From: Streptococcus sp. oral taxon 061
Lineage (GTDB): Bacteria; Bacillota; Bacilli; Lactobacillales; Streptococcaceae
DNA: 64,000 bases
NCBI RefSeq assembly: GCF_013394695.1
Contig: NZ_CP058258.1
Span: 144,001-208,000 of the forward strand
Direction: 5' to 3'
In this document: positions 1 to 8,604 of the stretch, piece after piece
How positions within the stretch are numbered: position 1 is the first letter of the stretch
Layout of the letters: each line of letters starts with the position of its first letter
Position numbers and translations under genes: made by a program
The notes under the pieces: model-generated
What the model was told of the DNA's origin: nothing
Database searches by the model: none
What the model saw: the letters and a program-made list of their open reading frames with translations, nothing else

Positions 1-418
1 TCTCATTACGAAAGTCATAAAAATGCTCCATTATAAGAAAAGAAGCTAAATAGCCAAGAAGCGCTCCAGCTCCAAAACTCAGTCCAAAGGCCCAAAATCG
101 TTTAGCCAACTGGCCATTACTGTAGCCCAAGGCCTTTAAAATTCCTAATTGTTCCTTGTGGTCATCGACAAATTGTTTGATATAAAAACACATGAGAAGG
201 ACCGACGTCAAGGACAAGACGACCCCACTGACCATGGCCACCATCCAAGAAAGCGAAACCTGGGCATCATAGTAGGTCTGAATCATGGGATTGGTTTTCG
301 AAATCTCTAATTGCTCGATGTCCAAGTAAAAATTTAAGAAGAGATTGGCCACAAAGACCGCACAAGCCCCAATGATGCTGACGACAACTAATTTTCGAAT
401 ATCTTTTACTGAAAACAT
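1..418 (-). CDS. FtsX-like ABC transporter permease, partial (cut by window start)
   Basis: Reading from ATG at 416-418 towards the window start gives 139 residues without a stop, so the C-terminal part lies outside. The fragment shows two hydrophobic segments separated by a soluble stretch, then the KEQLGILKALGYS motif found just before the last transmembrane helices of FtsX/MacB-type permeases. It begins three bases after the stop of the ATPase gene, so the two are translationally close and form one exporter. The role is probably export of an amphipathic compound or antimicrobial; the substrate cannot be read from the sequence. Confidence 0.85.
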   Translation of the reverse strand, partial: MFSVKDIRKLVVVSIIGACAVFVANLFLNFYLDIEQLEISKTNPMIQTYYDAQVSLSWMVAMVSGVVLSLTSVLLMCFYIKQFVDDHKEQLGILKALGYSNGQLAKRFWAFGLSFGAGALLGYLASFLIMEHFYDFRNE

Positions 419-421
419 GGC

Positions 422-1102
422 TTACCATCCAATCTCATAAGCAGTCTGAGGCTGATCATTGGTCACAACTTCGGTAATCTTGCCACTATTGACTCGAATG
501 ATGGTTCTGGCCATATCCGCAATATTTTGGTTGTGCGTCACCATGATGAGGGTAAAGCCGAGCTTTTCCTTCAGTTTCCAGATATAGTCGAGAATCTTGC
601 GCCCTGTTTCTTCATCGAGGGCTCCCGTCGGCTCATCTAAGAAAAGAATCTCTGGCTTTTTGGCCAAGGCCCGGGCAATAGAGACTCTCTGCTGTTCCCC
701 ACCCGACAATTCACTCGGATACTTGTCTAGCTTATCGCCAAGTCCCAAATCTTCTATGATCTGCAAAAAGTCATGATTGTTTGCCAGGTCTGCCCCCATC
801 TTTACATTCTGTTTGACTGTCAGATTAGGCAATAAATAATACTGCTGGAAGATAAAGGCAATCTTCTCACGTCTAAAGGCTGTCAATTGAGCATCCGCGA
901 GTTGTGATAAATCTTGCCCTTGAATGAGGATATGCCCCTCATCTACCTTTTCTAAGCCTGATAACACGTTTAAGAGAGTTGACTTTCCCGATCCAGAAGG
1001 GCCGAGGATAACCACATTATCCTGGTCTTGAATCTGCAAGTCAATCCCTTTTAAAACCTTGGTTTGGCCGTAACTTTTGTGAATATTTTCTAGTTGAATC
1101 AT
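422..1102 (-). CDS. ABC transporter ATP-binding protein (LolD/MacB type)
   Basis: A 226-residue cytoplasmic ATPase that powers the FtsX-like permease downstream. It carries Walker A (GPSGSGKST), the Q-loop ([10 protein letters not shown]), the signature LSGGEQQR and Walker B with its glutamate ([12 protein letters not shown]), in the order and spacing of the MacB/LolD family. A longer reading frame exists, but the ATG at 1100-1102 gives the family-typical N terminus [12 protein letters not shown] and overlaps the TetR stop as ATGA, which implies translational coupling. The operon is tetR, ATPase, permease. Expression is probably set by the TetR operators upstream. Confidence 0.9.
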   Translation of the reverse strand: MIQLENIHKSYGQTKVLKGIDLQIQDQDNVVILGPSGSGKSTLLNVLSGLEKVDEGHILIQGQDLSQLADAQLTAFRREKIAFIFQQYYLLPNLTVKQNVKMGADLANNHDFLQIIEDLGLGDKLDKYPSELSGGEQQRVSIARALAKKPEILFLDEPTGALDEETGRKILDYIWKLKEKLGFTLIMVTHNQNIADMARTIIRVNSGKITEVVTNDQPQTAYEIGW

Positions 1103-1674
1103 TTTTTTCCTACCATTTCTTTGATGAGCGACTGACAAACCTCTGTCATTAATCCAATTACTTCTTCCATGCTGAATTGATAAATACCAGAAGCAACCAT
1201 AGAGGCCATCCCATGTGAGTAGATAAATAGATGCTGGTACAATCGACTAGCCTCCTCTACAGTCAAAGGATAGTCTGCGACAATCGAATCCAGAACCAAT
1301 TGGTAACTATGATCCTTCATGGGAAGAAAATCTTGAAAGCGACGAATGGGATCTTTACTAGGATTTTGGAAAAGCAATTGAAAGAGTTGAGGCTCTTTTG
1401 AGGCGAAAAGTATATAAGCAACCCCGACAGATCGAAAAGGCTTCTCATCTTCTAAGGCCTTGCGAATATACTCCACCACGACCATTTCCGCAGCACCAAT
1501 AACCTCTGCTTGTAACTCAGACATATTAGCAAATTGCCCAAAAATGACTCTCGGTGTGGCTCCTAGTTTCTCCGCTAATGCTCTAGCTGTCAAACTAGCC
1601 ATTCCCTCTTCTCTCACCAATTGTAAAGCTATCCCAATCATAGCCTCTTTACTAAATTTAACCTTGGGTGGCAT
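1099..1674 (-). CDS. TetR/AcrR family transcriptional regulator
   Basis: A 191-residue regulator with an N-terminal TetR helix-turn-helix (residues about 10-55, with LTARALAEKLGATPRVIFGQF as recognition region) and a helical ligand-binding domain. The start at 1674 (MPPKVKFSKEAM) is preferred over an upstream in-frame start because the upstream extension would run through the operator palindromes and promoter. It is the first gene of an operon with an ABC exporter, so the simplest model is a repressor of its own operon released by the exported compound. The ligand is unknown. Confidence 0.88.
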   Translation of the reverse strand: MPPKVKFSKEAMIGIALQLVREEGMASLTARALAEKLGATPRVIFGQFANMSELQAEVIGAAEMVVVEYIRKALEDEKPFRSVGVAYILFASKEPQLFQLLFQNPSKDPIRRFQDFLPMKDHSYQLVLDSIVADYPLTVEEASRLYQHLFIYSHGMASMVASGIYQFSMEEVIGLMTEVCQSLIKEMVGKK

Positions 1675-1686
1675 AAGACTCCTTTC

Positions 1687-1751
1687 GCGCAACATCTGTT
1701 GCGCAACACTTGTTGCATAAAAGGATACCATAAAAAAGAAATACTTGTCAA
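1687..1751 (-). promoter_or_regulatory. tetR promoter with two tandem palindromic operators
   Basis: On the minus strand a -35 TTGACA (1746-1751) and a -10 TATCCT (1722-1727) are 18 bp apart. Downstream of the -10 lie two overlapping inverted repeats: GCGCAACA-TC-TGTTGCGC at 1687-1704 and GCAACA-CT-TGTTGC at 1703-1716. They form two copies of a 16-bp site, one 14 bp after the other. This fits autoregulation by the adjacent TetR protein. Confidence 0.8.
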
Positions 1752-1792
1752 GAAAAAACTGTAAAACACAAAACAAAAAAACAGCGGACTTT

Positions 1793-1963
1793 TTATTTCT
1801 TTGCTATCCAGCCGATGGCATCGATTGGTGGGTTTTCGGTATCAATCCAGATGAATTCAATCTCGATTTCACCATTTTTAAACTTGGGCAATCGATTACT
1901 ATTGATTTCTAGTTCGTTTAGTCGTTGACCTGTCAATACTTCTCGTTCCTTCAATTGGAAAAG
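1793..1963 (-). pseudogene. C-terminal protein remnant, function unknown
   Basis: A 56-codon open stretch ends at a TAA and has an in-frame TAA directly before its first codon, with no ribosome binding site. It encodes an acidic C-terminus containing IEIEFIWIDTENPPIDAIGW. The sequence is protein-like, but nothing supports expression as a gene. It sits next to another decayed fragment and may belong to the same lost locus. I do not recognise the family. Confidence 0.45.
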
Positions 1964-1973
1964 TTAAAGGGAA

Positions 1974-2265
1974 CTAATACAAATCTTCAAGACTTCTGTA
2001 TTCTATAACTTCATTCTTTATGATACTCTTTTTAAATTCAAAATGATTCAATGGATTATCGATTAATACTAACTTTGAAATGTCATCTAGATTGGTAACC
2101 AAGGATAAAATAAAATCCGATTGAAACTCCTTGGTTTTTTCAAATTCTTTGGCAGTCAAACGCACACGCCCCTTAGATTTTTGCCACCAACCTTTTCGAT
2201 TATGTCAAAATAAGGATCAAATAAATCCATTCTATTCTTTACAACACCAGTTGTTTCAGCAATTC
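1974..2265 (-). pseudogene. Decayed fragment resembling a DUF3883 (NO VEIN C-terminal) domain
   Basis: On the minus strand one frame reads ETTGVVKNRMDLFDPYFDII and onward to a stop near 2163. A second frame continues at about 2165 with VRLTAKEFEKTKEF, SLVTNLDD and LVLIDNPLNHFEF, ending at 1974. The two halves read as one protein broken by a frameshift. The RLTxxEFxKxxEF...VTNLDD...xIDNP pattern resembles the DUF3883 domain of defence-associated helicases and restriction-type proteins, from memory only. There is no start codon with a ribosome binding site. Probably a remnant of a lost defence gene; the family call is tentative. Confidence 0.45.
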
Positions 2266-2267
2266 CC

Positions 2268-2293
2268 CAAAAAACACGGCTCATCACCGTGTT
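2268..2293 (-). terminator. valS transcription terminator
   Basis: A minus-strand hairpin, AACACGG / CCGTGTT with a 7-nt loop, is followed by a T-run. It begins 8 bases downstream of the valS stop. Confidence 0.85.
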
Positions 2294-2300
2294 TCTGTGT

Positions 2301-4952
2301 TTATTTCACCAACTTCTTCATCTCATCAATACGTGCGACGGTCGCGTCGTATTTGGCTTGGTAGTCGGCTTGTTTGTCGCGTTCTTTTTGGACGACTTCT
2401 GGTTTGGCATTGGCTACGAAGCGTTCGTTAGAGAGCTTCTTACCGACCATATCCAGTTCTTTTTGCCATTTAGCTAGTTCCTTATCGAGACGAGCCAATT
2501 CTTCTTCGACATTGAGGAGGTCTGCGAGTGGCAAGTAAATTTCTGCTCCTGTGATGACGCTTGACATAGCGAGTTCAGGTGCAGGGATGGTTGATGCAAT
2601 TTCCAAGTGTTCTGGATTTGTGAAGCGTTTGATGTAGTTGACATTGCTGTTAAAGAAGGATTCCAAGTCGCTATCGCTTGTCTTAACAAGGATGGTGATT
2701 GGCTTGCTTGGTGCTACGTTTACTTCCGCACGCGCATTCCGAACGGCACGGATCAAGTCTTTGAGGCTTTCGACACCCGTGTGAGCTGCAAGGTCTTCAA
2801 AGGCTGGGTTAACAGTTGGGTATTCCGCTGTGACGATAGAGCCTTCTGAGATTTGTCCAAAGATTTCCTCTGTCACGAATGGCATGATTGGGTGAAGGAG
2901 ACGAAGGATCTTGTCCAAAGTATAAAGGAGAACAGAACGTGTGATGACTTTCTCTCCTTCATTATCGCTATAAAGGACTTCCTTGGTCAACTCAACGTAC
3001 CAGTCCGCAAATTCATCCCAAATGAAGTTGTAGAGGATGTGGCCAGCGACACCAAACTCAAACTTGTCAAAGTTTTCAGTGACTTTTCCGATCGTTTCAT
3101 TGAGGTTGTGGAGAATCCAGCGGTCAGTAACGTTTCCAGCTTCCTTGTTAATAACTTTTTCCACATTGGCAGTTGCTTGCTCAAGGGTCAAGCCTTCATT
3201 GTTCATGAGGATGTAGCGAGAGATGTTCCAAATCTTGTTAATGAAGTTCCAAGAAGCATCCATTTTCTCATAAGAGAAGCGCACGTCTTGCCCTGGTGCA
3301 GAACCATTTGAAAGGAACCAACGGAGGGCATCGGCACCATATTTCTCGATAACATCCATTGGGTCAATCCCGTTACCGAGTGACTTAGACATCTTGCGTC
3401 CTTGCTCGTCGCGAATCAAACCGTGAATCAGGACGTTTTGGAATGGCTGACGACCAGTGAATTCCAAAGATTGGAAGATCATACGAGACACCCAGAAGAA
3501 GATGATATCGTAACCTGTTACCAAGGTTGACGTTGGGAAGTAACGTTTGAAGTCTTCTGAATCGACATCAGGCCAGCCCATAGTTGAGAATGGCCAAAGG
3601 GCAGAACTGAACCAAGTATCCAAGACGTCTTCGTCCTGAGTCCATCCGTCACCTTCTGGAGCTTCCTCACCAACGTACATTTCACCCTCAGCATTGTACC
3701 AAGCAGGGATTTGGTGACCCCACCAGAGCTGACGAGAGATTACCCAGTCATGGACATTTTCCATCCATTGGAGGAAGGTATCGTTGAAACGAGGGGGGTA
3801 GAATTCAACCTTATCATCTGTGTATTGGTTTGCAATGGCATTCTTAGCCAATTGGTCCATCTTGACAAACCATTGCGTAGACAAGCGTGGTTCAACCACG
3901 ACACCTGTACGCTCTGAGTGACCAACACTGTGAACACGTTTTTCGATTTTAACAAGGGCACCGATTTCTTCCAACTTAGCAACGACTGCTTTACGAGCTT
4001 CAAAACGGTCCATGCCTGCAAATTCGAAGGCCAAGTCATTCATGGTTCCGTCGTCGTTCATGACGTTAACTTGTGGCAAGTTATGGCGTTGACCAACTAA
4101 GAAGTCGTTTGGATCGTGGGCAGGTGTGATTTTCACGACACCCGTACCAAACTCAGGATCTGCGTGTTCGTCCCCAACGATTGGGATGAGTTTATTAGCG
4201 ATTGGAAGGACGACGTTTTTACCAATCAAGTCCTTGTAGCGTGGGTCTTCTGGATTGACCGCAACGGCAACGTCCCCAAACATAGTCTCAGGACGAGTTG
4301 TCGCAACTTCAAGGGCGCGTGAGCCGTCTTCCAGCATGTAGTTCATGTGGTAGAAGGCACCTTCCACGTCCTTGTGGATCACCTCGATATCAGAAAGGGC
4401 TGTGCGAGCTGCTGGGTCCCAGTTGATGATAAACTCACCACGATAGATCCAGCCTTTCTTGTATAGATCCACAAAGACCTTGCGCACGGCTTTTGACAAA
4501 CCTTCATCAAGGGTGAAACGCTCACGAGAGTAGTCTACAGAGAGCCCCATCTTGCCCCACTGTTCCTTGATAGTAGTGGCATATTCATCTTTCCATTCCC
4601 AGACTTTCTCAAGGAATTTCTCACGACCGAGGTCGTAACGACTGATGCCCTCACCACGCAAGCGCTCCTCAACCTTAGCCTGAGTTGCAATCCCCGCGTG
4701 GTCCATACCAGGAAGCCAAAGCGTATCAAAGCCTTGCATACGTTTTTGACGGATGATGATATCCTGAAGAGTCGTATCCCAAGCGTGACCAAGGTGGAGT
4801 TTCCCAGTTACGTTTGGTGGTGGAATGACGATAGAATATGGCTTAGCCTTTTTATCGCCTGAAGGCTTGAAAACATCGGCATCAAGCCATTTTTGGTAAC
4901 GACCAGCCTCAACCTCAGCTGGATTGTATTTAGGTGAAAGTTCTTTAGACAT
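2301..4952 (-). CDS. valS: Valyl-tRNA synthetase
   Basis: A class Ia aminoacyl-tRNA synthetase of 883 residues that charges tRNA-Val in the cytoplasm. The HIGH-type motif HLGH lies at residues 53-56 after PPPNVTG, the KMSKS motif ([14 protein letters not shown]) in the middle, and a coiled-coil C-terminal arm ([20 protein letters not shown]) ends the protein, as is typical of ValS. The start is the ATG of [10 protein letters not shown] at 4952. It is the last gene of an operon headed by a T-box leader whose specifier reads as a valine codon, so its expression should respond to uncharged tRNA-Val. Confidence 0.98.
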   Translation of the reverse strand: MSKELSPKYNPAEVEAGRYQKWLDADVFKPSGDKKAKPYSIVIPPPNVTGKLHLGHAWDTTLQDIIIRQKRMQGFDTLWLPGMDHAGIATQAKVEERLRGEGISRYDLGREKFLEKVWEWKDEYATTIKEQWGKMGLSVDYSRERFTLDEGLSKAVRKVFVDLYKKGWIYRGEFIINWDPAARTALSDIEVIHKDVEGAFYHMNYMLEDGSRALEVATTRPETMFGDVAVAVNPEDPRYKDLIGKNVVLPIANKLIPIVGDEHADPEFGTGVVKITPAHDPNDFLVGQRHNLPQVNVMNDDGTMNDLAFEFAGMDRFEARKAVVAKLEEIGALVKIEKRVHSVGHSERTGVVVEPRLSTQWFVKMDQLAKNAIANQYTDDKVEFYPPRFNDTFLQWMENVHDWVISRQLWWGHQIPAWYNAEGEMYVGEEAPEGDGWTQDEDVLDTWFSSALWPFSTMGWPDVDSEDFKRYFPTSTLVTGYDIIFFWVSRMIFQSLEFTGRQPFQNVLIHGLIRDEQGRKMSKSLGNGIDPMDVIEKYGADALRWFLSNGSAPGQDVRFSYEKMDASWNFINKIWNISRYILMNNEGLTLEQATANVEKVINKEAGNVTDRWILHNLNETIGKVTENFDKFEFGVAGHILYNFIWDEFADWYVELTKEVLYSDNEGEKVITRSVLLYTLDKILRLLHPIMPFVTEEIFGQISEGSIVTAEYPTVNPAFEDLAAHTGVESLKDLIRAVRNARAEVNVAPSKPITILVKTSDSDLESFFNSNVNYIKRFTNPEHLEIASTIPAPELAMSSVITGAEIYLPLADLLNVEEELARLDKELAKWQKELDMVGKKLSNERFVANAKPEVVQKERDKQADYQAKYDATVARIDEMKKLVK

Positions 4953-4981
4953 GTGTGTGTCCTTTCTAGTTATTTCTATTT

Positions 4982-5551
4982 TTAATGTTGACCTTGAGTT
5001 TCCCACTCACTCTTCAGCAAGCCATATATGAGACTGTCACAGCGGTTGCTCTGAGCATCTTTGCGGTCTCGGATGCGAGCTTCAAGGGTGAAACCAAGCT
5101 TCTCAGCGACTCGTTGACTTTGGACATTGTAGCCAAAGCAAGACAATTCTACCTTGTGAAGCCCCAATTCTTTAAAAGCTAAGTCAATCAAGGTACGCGC
5201 CGCTTCTGGTACATAACCTCGGCCCCAATAGTCGGGGTGCAAAGTATAGCCAATCTCCAGCACATCATCTTCGTGGCGATGGTTGAAATCAACAGAGCCG
5301 ATGATTTTATCAGTCCCTTTGACCACAATTCCATAGCCTGCTGGGAGATTTTCCTTTTCATTACGATCGGGAAGGATATGCTCTAGGTAATAAATCTCAT
5401 CTTTCAAGGTCTTGACAGGTGGAAAGCCTGCTGGGTAAGAAACTTCTGGGAGACTAGCGTAGGCATAAATATCCTCAGCATCCGCTACTGTACGGACTCG
5501 TAAGACCAGACGCTCCGTTTCGATTCGTTCAGGTAATGTTGCTCTTGTCAT
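4982..5551 (-). CDS. GNAT family N-acetyltransferase (RimJ/RimL type)
   Basis: A 189-residue protein of the RimJ/RimL-like acetyltransferase group. It shows the opening [20 protein letters not shown], the acetyl-CoA-binding region near [18 protein letters not shown] (residues about 110-130) and the closing [12 protein letters not shown] typical of the family. The start at 5551 ([17 protein letters not shown]) lies 23 bases inside the end of the upstream flavin reductase gene, so the genes are translationally coupled. The substrate is unknown; family members modify ribosomal proteins, antibiotics or small amines. It is transcribed between the valine T-box and valS. Confidence 0.88.
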   Translation of the reverse strand: MTRATLPERIETERLVLRVRTVADAEDIYAYASLPEVSYPAGFPPVKTLKDEIYYLEHILPDRNEKENLPAGYGIVVKGTDKIIGSVDFNHRHEDDVLEIGYTLHPDYWGRGYVPEAARTLIDLAFKELGLHKVELSCFGYNVQSQRVAEKLGFTLEARIRDRKDAQSNRCDSLIYGLLKSEWETQGQH

Positions 5552-6116
5552 TCTTCTGCCTCGCTTTCTTGATAAAGCTCCCCATGGGATCGACTCGGTC
5601 GTCCAGATAACGATAAACGCGCTGGTGGCCGTCCCCCATAAAGTAAGTCGGCGCAAAGCGGTCATTTTTAAAATGTCCCTTGTCATCTAAGAGCTCTGGA
5701 TCAGCTAGTCGCTCGAGAATTTTAGCAAAGATATGGCAGATGCCATCTTCCTCGATAATCCGTTCTACCTGGCAATCCAAAACGACTGGACAGGCCTCCA
5801 AAATCGGAGCCTGAGTTCGTTCAGAAATCTCGTAGTCAAGCCCTAGGTGTTTCAATTTCTCCCGATGGCTGATAAAGCCAGCCTGTTCCATCTCAAGCAT
5901 GAGGTTTTCGTCAGGGATATTCACAGTGAACTGTTGATAATGCTTAATCTGGTCAGCCGCATTTTCCTCAGCACCAACCCCGATGACTAGCCAATCGCCA
6001 AGGCTATAAGAGGAACTGCAGGTCGTGATATTGTGCCCAAAGTTCTGGTCCTGATAGCCTAAAATGAAGATAGGAAAACCATAGTAGAGCTTACTTGTTT
6101 TAAAAGATTGTTTCAT
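5529..6116 (-). CDS. Flavin reductase family protein
   Basis: A 195-residue protein with the split-barrel flavin reductase-like fold, recognised from the N-terminal substrate and flavin region (YGFPIFILGYQD, ITTCSSSYSLGDWLVIGVG), FTVNIPDENL and the acidic CQVERIIEEDGICHIFAKI strand. Members bind FMN and use NAD(P)H or act as flavoprotein oxidoreductases in the cytoplasm; the partner is not evident. It is the first gene after the valine T-box and overlaps the acetyltransferase gene by 23 bp. Its link to valine-tRNA supply is by transcription only. Confidence 0.85.
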   Translation of the reverse strand: MKQSFKTSKLYYGFPIFILGYQDQNFGHNITTCSSSYSLGDWLVIGVGAEENAADQIKHYQQFTVNIPDENLMLEMEQAGFISHREKLKHLGLDYEISERTQAPILEACPVVLDCQVERIIEEDGICHIFAKILERLADPELLDDKGHFKNDRFAPTYFMGDGHQRVYRYLDDRVDPMGSFIKKARQKNDKSNIT

Positions 6117-6146
6117 GACAACCTCCTTTGGCTAGGGGTGCAAAAT

Positions 6147-6362
6147 AAAAATCGCCCCTGTCATCAATCTGACAGGGACGAATGTGTTTAATCCGCGGTA
6201 CCACCCAATTTCGGGCAGATGCCCGCAACTCTCGTCTTTAAAACAAAAAGACATTTATATTTCATTTTTAAATTTCATCCATTAGCAACCAGTTTTGACA
6301 CATTTGTGGATTTCTCAGCTCCGCCACTTTCTGTAAAATGTGGGACTCAAAACACCTCTAAT
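6147..6362 (-). promoter_or_regulatory. T-box riboswitch (valine-specific) with terminator
   Basis: The minus-strand leader carries the diagnostic T-box sequence GGGTGGTACCGCGG near 6188-6204. It is followed by a strong intrinsic terminator (6147-6180: CCCTGTCA / TGACAGGG plus T-run) that the antiterminator would disrupt. Stem I can be drawn with CCATTAG / CTAATGG at its base and an internal GTTTTGA / TCAAAAC pairing; the unpaired 3' side between them reads TGGTTG. The GTT at 6287-6289 is the likely specifier (Val), followed by a purine as usual. This agrees with valS being in the operon. Confidence 0.93.
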
Positions 6363-6368
6363 GGCTAT

Positions 6369-6397
6369 ATTTTAACAAGTTTTTGACGGAAAAGCAA
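6369..6397 (-). promoter_or_regulatory. Promoter of the T-box/valS operon
   Basis: -35 TTGCTT (6392-6397) and -10 TAAAAT (6369-6374) on the minus strand are 17 bp apart. They lie just upstream of the base of T-box stem I. Confidence 0.7.
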
Positions 6398-6410
6398 GGA
6401 ACAAGAAAGA

Positions 6411-6806
6411 TTACTTGAACTTAATGCCGTTTTCTTTTAATTTCTTGATAGTTGCTGGACCGATTCCTTTCAAGGCAAGGAGTTCTTTTTCTGTCCAGTT
6501 TTTGAAGTCAGCTGCAGATTTGATCCCTTCATCGTAGAAAGTTTTAGCGCGATCTACTGAAAGTCCACCTAGGTTGGCTGCGAATTCCTCTACAGAGCTT
6601 GTAACTTTTTGAGCTTGTTCTTTAGTTGCTTCTACAGTTTTTTCAACTTGCTTAGAAACAGCTTTTCCTGCTTCACTTGCTGCTTTTTCAGCGTGTTTCA
6701 CAACTTTTTTTGTTTCTTCGACAACCTTGTTTACAGCGTTTGAAAGTGCGCCTGAGCGACGAAGATTGTTTCTTAATTGTTTTTTACGTTGTAGTTTTTT
6801 TGACAT
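6411..6806 (-). CDS. Helix-hairpin-helix domain protein with long amphipathic helix
   Basis: A 131-residue protein. The N-terminus is basic (MSKKLQRKKQLRNNLRRSG), residues about 25-85 form an Ala/Lys/Glu-rich stretch predicted to be a long amphipathic helix or coiled coil, and the C-terminus has a helix-hairpin-helix core (ELLALKGIGPATIKKLKENGI, residues about 108-128). HhH motifs bind DNA without sequence specificity; the basic N-terminus also suits nucleic-acid binding. The exact function is unknown. It is a single gene, divergent from uppS, with its own promoter and an unusual terminator-like hairpin in the leader. Confidence 0.85.
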   Translation of the reverse strand: MSKKLQRKKQLRNNLRRSGALSNAVNKVVEETKKVVKHAEKAASEAGKAVSKQVEKTVEATKEQAQKVTSSVEEFAANLGGLSVDRAKTFYDEGIKSAADFKNWTEKELLALKGIGPATIKKLKENGIKFK

Positions 6807-6823
6807 GATAAGATCCTTTCAAT

Positions 6824-6894
6824 AAAAAACCCCTGTGACTGAACAAGGATAAATCTTTATGTTTTATTGTATCAACTTTCTTTGGGAAATGCAA
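6824..6894 (-). promoter_or_regulatory. Promoter and terminator-like leader hairpin of the HhH gene
   Basis: On the minus strand -35 TTGCAT (6889-6894) and -10 TACAAT (6866-6871) are 17 bp apart. About 11 bases after the predicted start a small hairpin, CCTTGT / ACAGGG with a 6-nt loop (6830-6848), runs directly into six T residues. This looks like a short intrinsic terminator between promoter and gene. It contains a G-T pair and may be weak. Confidence 0.5.
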
Positions 6895-6978
6895 GGCTTG
6901 TTAGTTGAGAAAGATAGGAGTCCTATGGGGAATTCCGCCTTAGAATAAGAGAATATGATAGAAGAAAAGCGAAAAATA

Positions 6979-6987
6979 TGGTATAAT
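6979..6987 (+). promoter_or_regulatory. Extended -10 promoter of the uppS operon
   Basis: TG-g-TATAAT with TATAAT at 6982-6987, 32 bases before the uppS start. No good -35 is visible, as expected for an extended -10 promoter. Confidence 0.7.
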
Positions 6988-7019
6988 GAAACGATAGATT
7001 TTTGAATAGGAATACAATC

Positions 7020-7772
7020 ATGTTTGGATTTTTAAAAAAAGATAAAGTAACAGAAACACCAGCGATGGTACCAGCGCATATCGGAGTTATCATGGATGGC
7101 AATGGTCGTTGGGCTAAAAAACGAATGCAGCCACGTGTCTTTGGGCATAAGGCTGGGATGGATGCTCTGAGAACAGTAGCGATTGCTGCTAGTGATATGG
7201 GTGTCAAGGCTATGACAGTTTATGCCTTCTCGACTGAAAATTGGACACGTCCAGATCAGGAAGTCAAGTTTATCATGAACCTTCCGGTTGAATTTTATGA
7301 TAAGTATGTTCCCGAATTGCACCAAAAGAACATGAAGATTCAAATGATTGGGGAGACTGATCGTTTGCCTAAAGAGACCTTTGATGTTTTGAAAAAAGCG
7401 GAAGAGTTGACCAAGTTAAATACAGGTTTGATTCTCAACTTTGCCCTTAATTATGGTGGACGAGCTGAGATTACACAGGCAGTCAAGTTGATTGCACAGG
7501 ATGTTTTAGATGCTAAGATCAATCCCGGTGATATTACAGAAGAGTTGATTGGGGAATATCTCTTTACGGGACATTTGCCGAAAACTTTGCGCGATCCTGA
7601 CTTAATCATCCGAACTAGTGGCGAGCTTCGTTTGAGTAATTTCTTGCCTTGGCAAGCAGCTTATAGTGAACTTTATTTCACAGATGTCTTGTGGCCTGAC
7701 TTTGATGAGGAAGCCTTAAAGGAAGCTATTGCAGAGTTTAACCGCCGCAATCGTCGATTTGGAGGAGTATAG
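7020..7772 (+). CDS. uppS: Undecaprenyl diphosphate synthase (cis-prenyltransferase)
   Basis: A 250-residue cytoplasmic/peripheral enzyme that condenses isopentenyl diphosphate units onto farnesyl diphosphate to make the C55 lipid carrier for wall polymers. The catalytic Asp is D26 in VIMDGNGRWAKKR. NYGGRAEI, the IIRTSGELRLSNFLPWQ motif and YSELYFTDVLWPDF are all present in family order. The ATG at 7020 (MFGFLKKDK) gives the usual length; an upstream alternative start lacks support. First gene of the uppS-cdsA-rseP-proS cluster, a typical streptococcal order. Confidence 0.97.
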   Translation: MFGFLKKDKVTETPAMVPAHIGVIMDGNGRWAKKRMQPRVFGHKAGMDALRTVAIAASDMGVKAMTVYAFSTENWTRPDQEVKFIMNLPVEFYDKYVPELHQKNMKIQMIGETDRLPKETFDVLKKAEELTKLNTGLILNFALNYGGRAEITQAVKLIAQDVLDAKINPGDITEELIGEYLFTGHLPKTLRDPDLIIRTSGELRLSNFLPWQAAYSELYFTDVLWPDFDEEALKEAIAEFNRRNRRFGGV

Positions 7773-7779
7773 GAACATT

Positions 7780-8583
7780 ATGAAAAAGGACTTAATAAAG
7801 AGGACCATATTTGCCGCTTTGGCCCTAGCTATCTTTATCCCACTCTTGATGGTTGGAGGGCTGTGGCTACAGATTGTGATGGGAATTTTAGCCATGCTTG
7901 GAGTTCGTGAGTTGCTCCAGATGAAAGGGTTAAACACCATGACCCCTGAGAGTTTGTTGACCTTGCTAGCAACTTTCGCACTGACAATCCCCCTAGAAAA
8001 CTACTTGACATTTTTACCTGTAGATGGGAATGTTGTCGCATATGGTGTTGTGATTTTTATCATGTTAGGTTGCACTGTTTTTAGCAAGAATTACACCATT
8101 GAAGATGCTGTATACCCAATCGCCATGAGTTTCTATGTTGGTTTTGGATTCAACGCTTTAGTCGATGCTCGAATCGCTGGCTTGGATAAAGCGCTCTTGG
8201 CTCTCTGTATCGTGTGGGCAACAGATAGTGGTGCTTATCTCGTTGGAATGAATTTCGGCAAGAGAAGATTGGCTCCAAGAGTTTCTCCTAACAAATCAGT
8301 CGAAGGAGCTTTTGGTGGTATTATAGCTGCCATGCTTGTTACACTCATCTTTATGTTAGTGGATAGTACAGTTGCCCTTCCTTATGGTATTTACAAAATG
8401 ACACTCTTTGCTATTTTCTTTAGTATTGCAGGTCAATTGGGTGACTTGATTGAAAGTGCTATGAAACGCCACTTTGGAGTCAAGGATTCAGGGGTCTTCA
8501 TCCCTGGACATGGGGGGGTACTAGATCGCTTTGATTCTATGTTGGCCGTGTTCCCTATTATGCACCTATTCGGCTTATTTTAA
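7780..8583 (+). CDS. cdsA: Phosphatidate cytidylyltransferase
   Basis: A 267-residue integral membrane enzyme that makes CDP-diacylglycerol from CTP and phosphatidate for phospholipid synthesis. It has many hydrophobic segments and the CDP-diglyceride synthase signature in the last 40 residues (SAMKRHFGVKDSG, then PGHGGVLDRFDS). The ATG at 7780 follows GGAGG with good spacing and starts seven bases after the uppS stop; the longer open frame upstream overlaps uppS and is not needed. Co-transcribed with uppS and rseP. Confidence 0.96.
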   Translation: MKKDLIKRTIFAALALAIFIPLLMVGGLWLQIVMGILAMLGVRELLQMKGLNTMTPESLLTLLATFALTIPLENYLTFLPVDGNVVAYGVVIFIMLGCTVFSKNYTIEDAVYPIAMSFYVGFGFNALVDARIAGLDKALLALCIVWATDSGAYLVGMNFGKRRLAPRVSPNKSVEGAFGGIIAAMLVTLIFMLVDSTVALPYGIYKMTLFAIFFSIAGQLGDLIESAMKRHFGVKDSGVFIPGHGGVLDRFDSMLAVFPIMHLFGLF

Positions 8584-8604
8584 GGAAAGGTGGACAGATA
8601 TTAA

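Noticed and set aside
2853..3311. 152-codon open frame on the + strand
   Set aside because: It lies wholly inside valS on the other strand, has no ribosome binding site, and its composition is that of a shadow frame. Several similar + strand frames in valS were discarded for the same reason.
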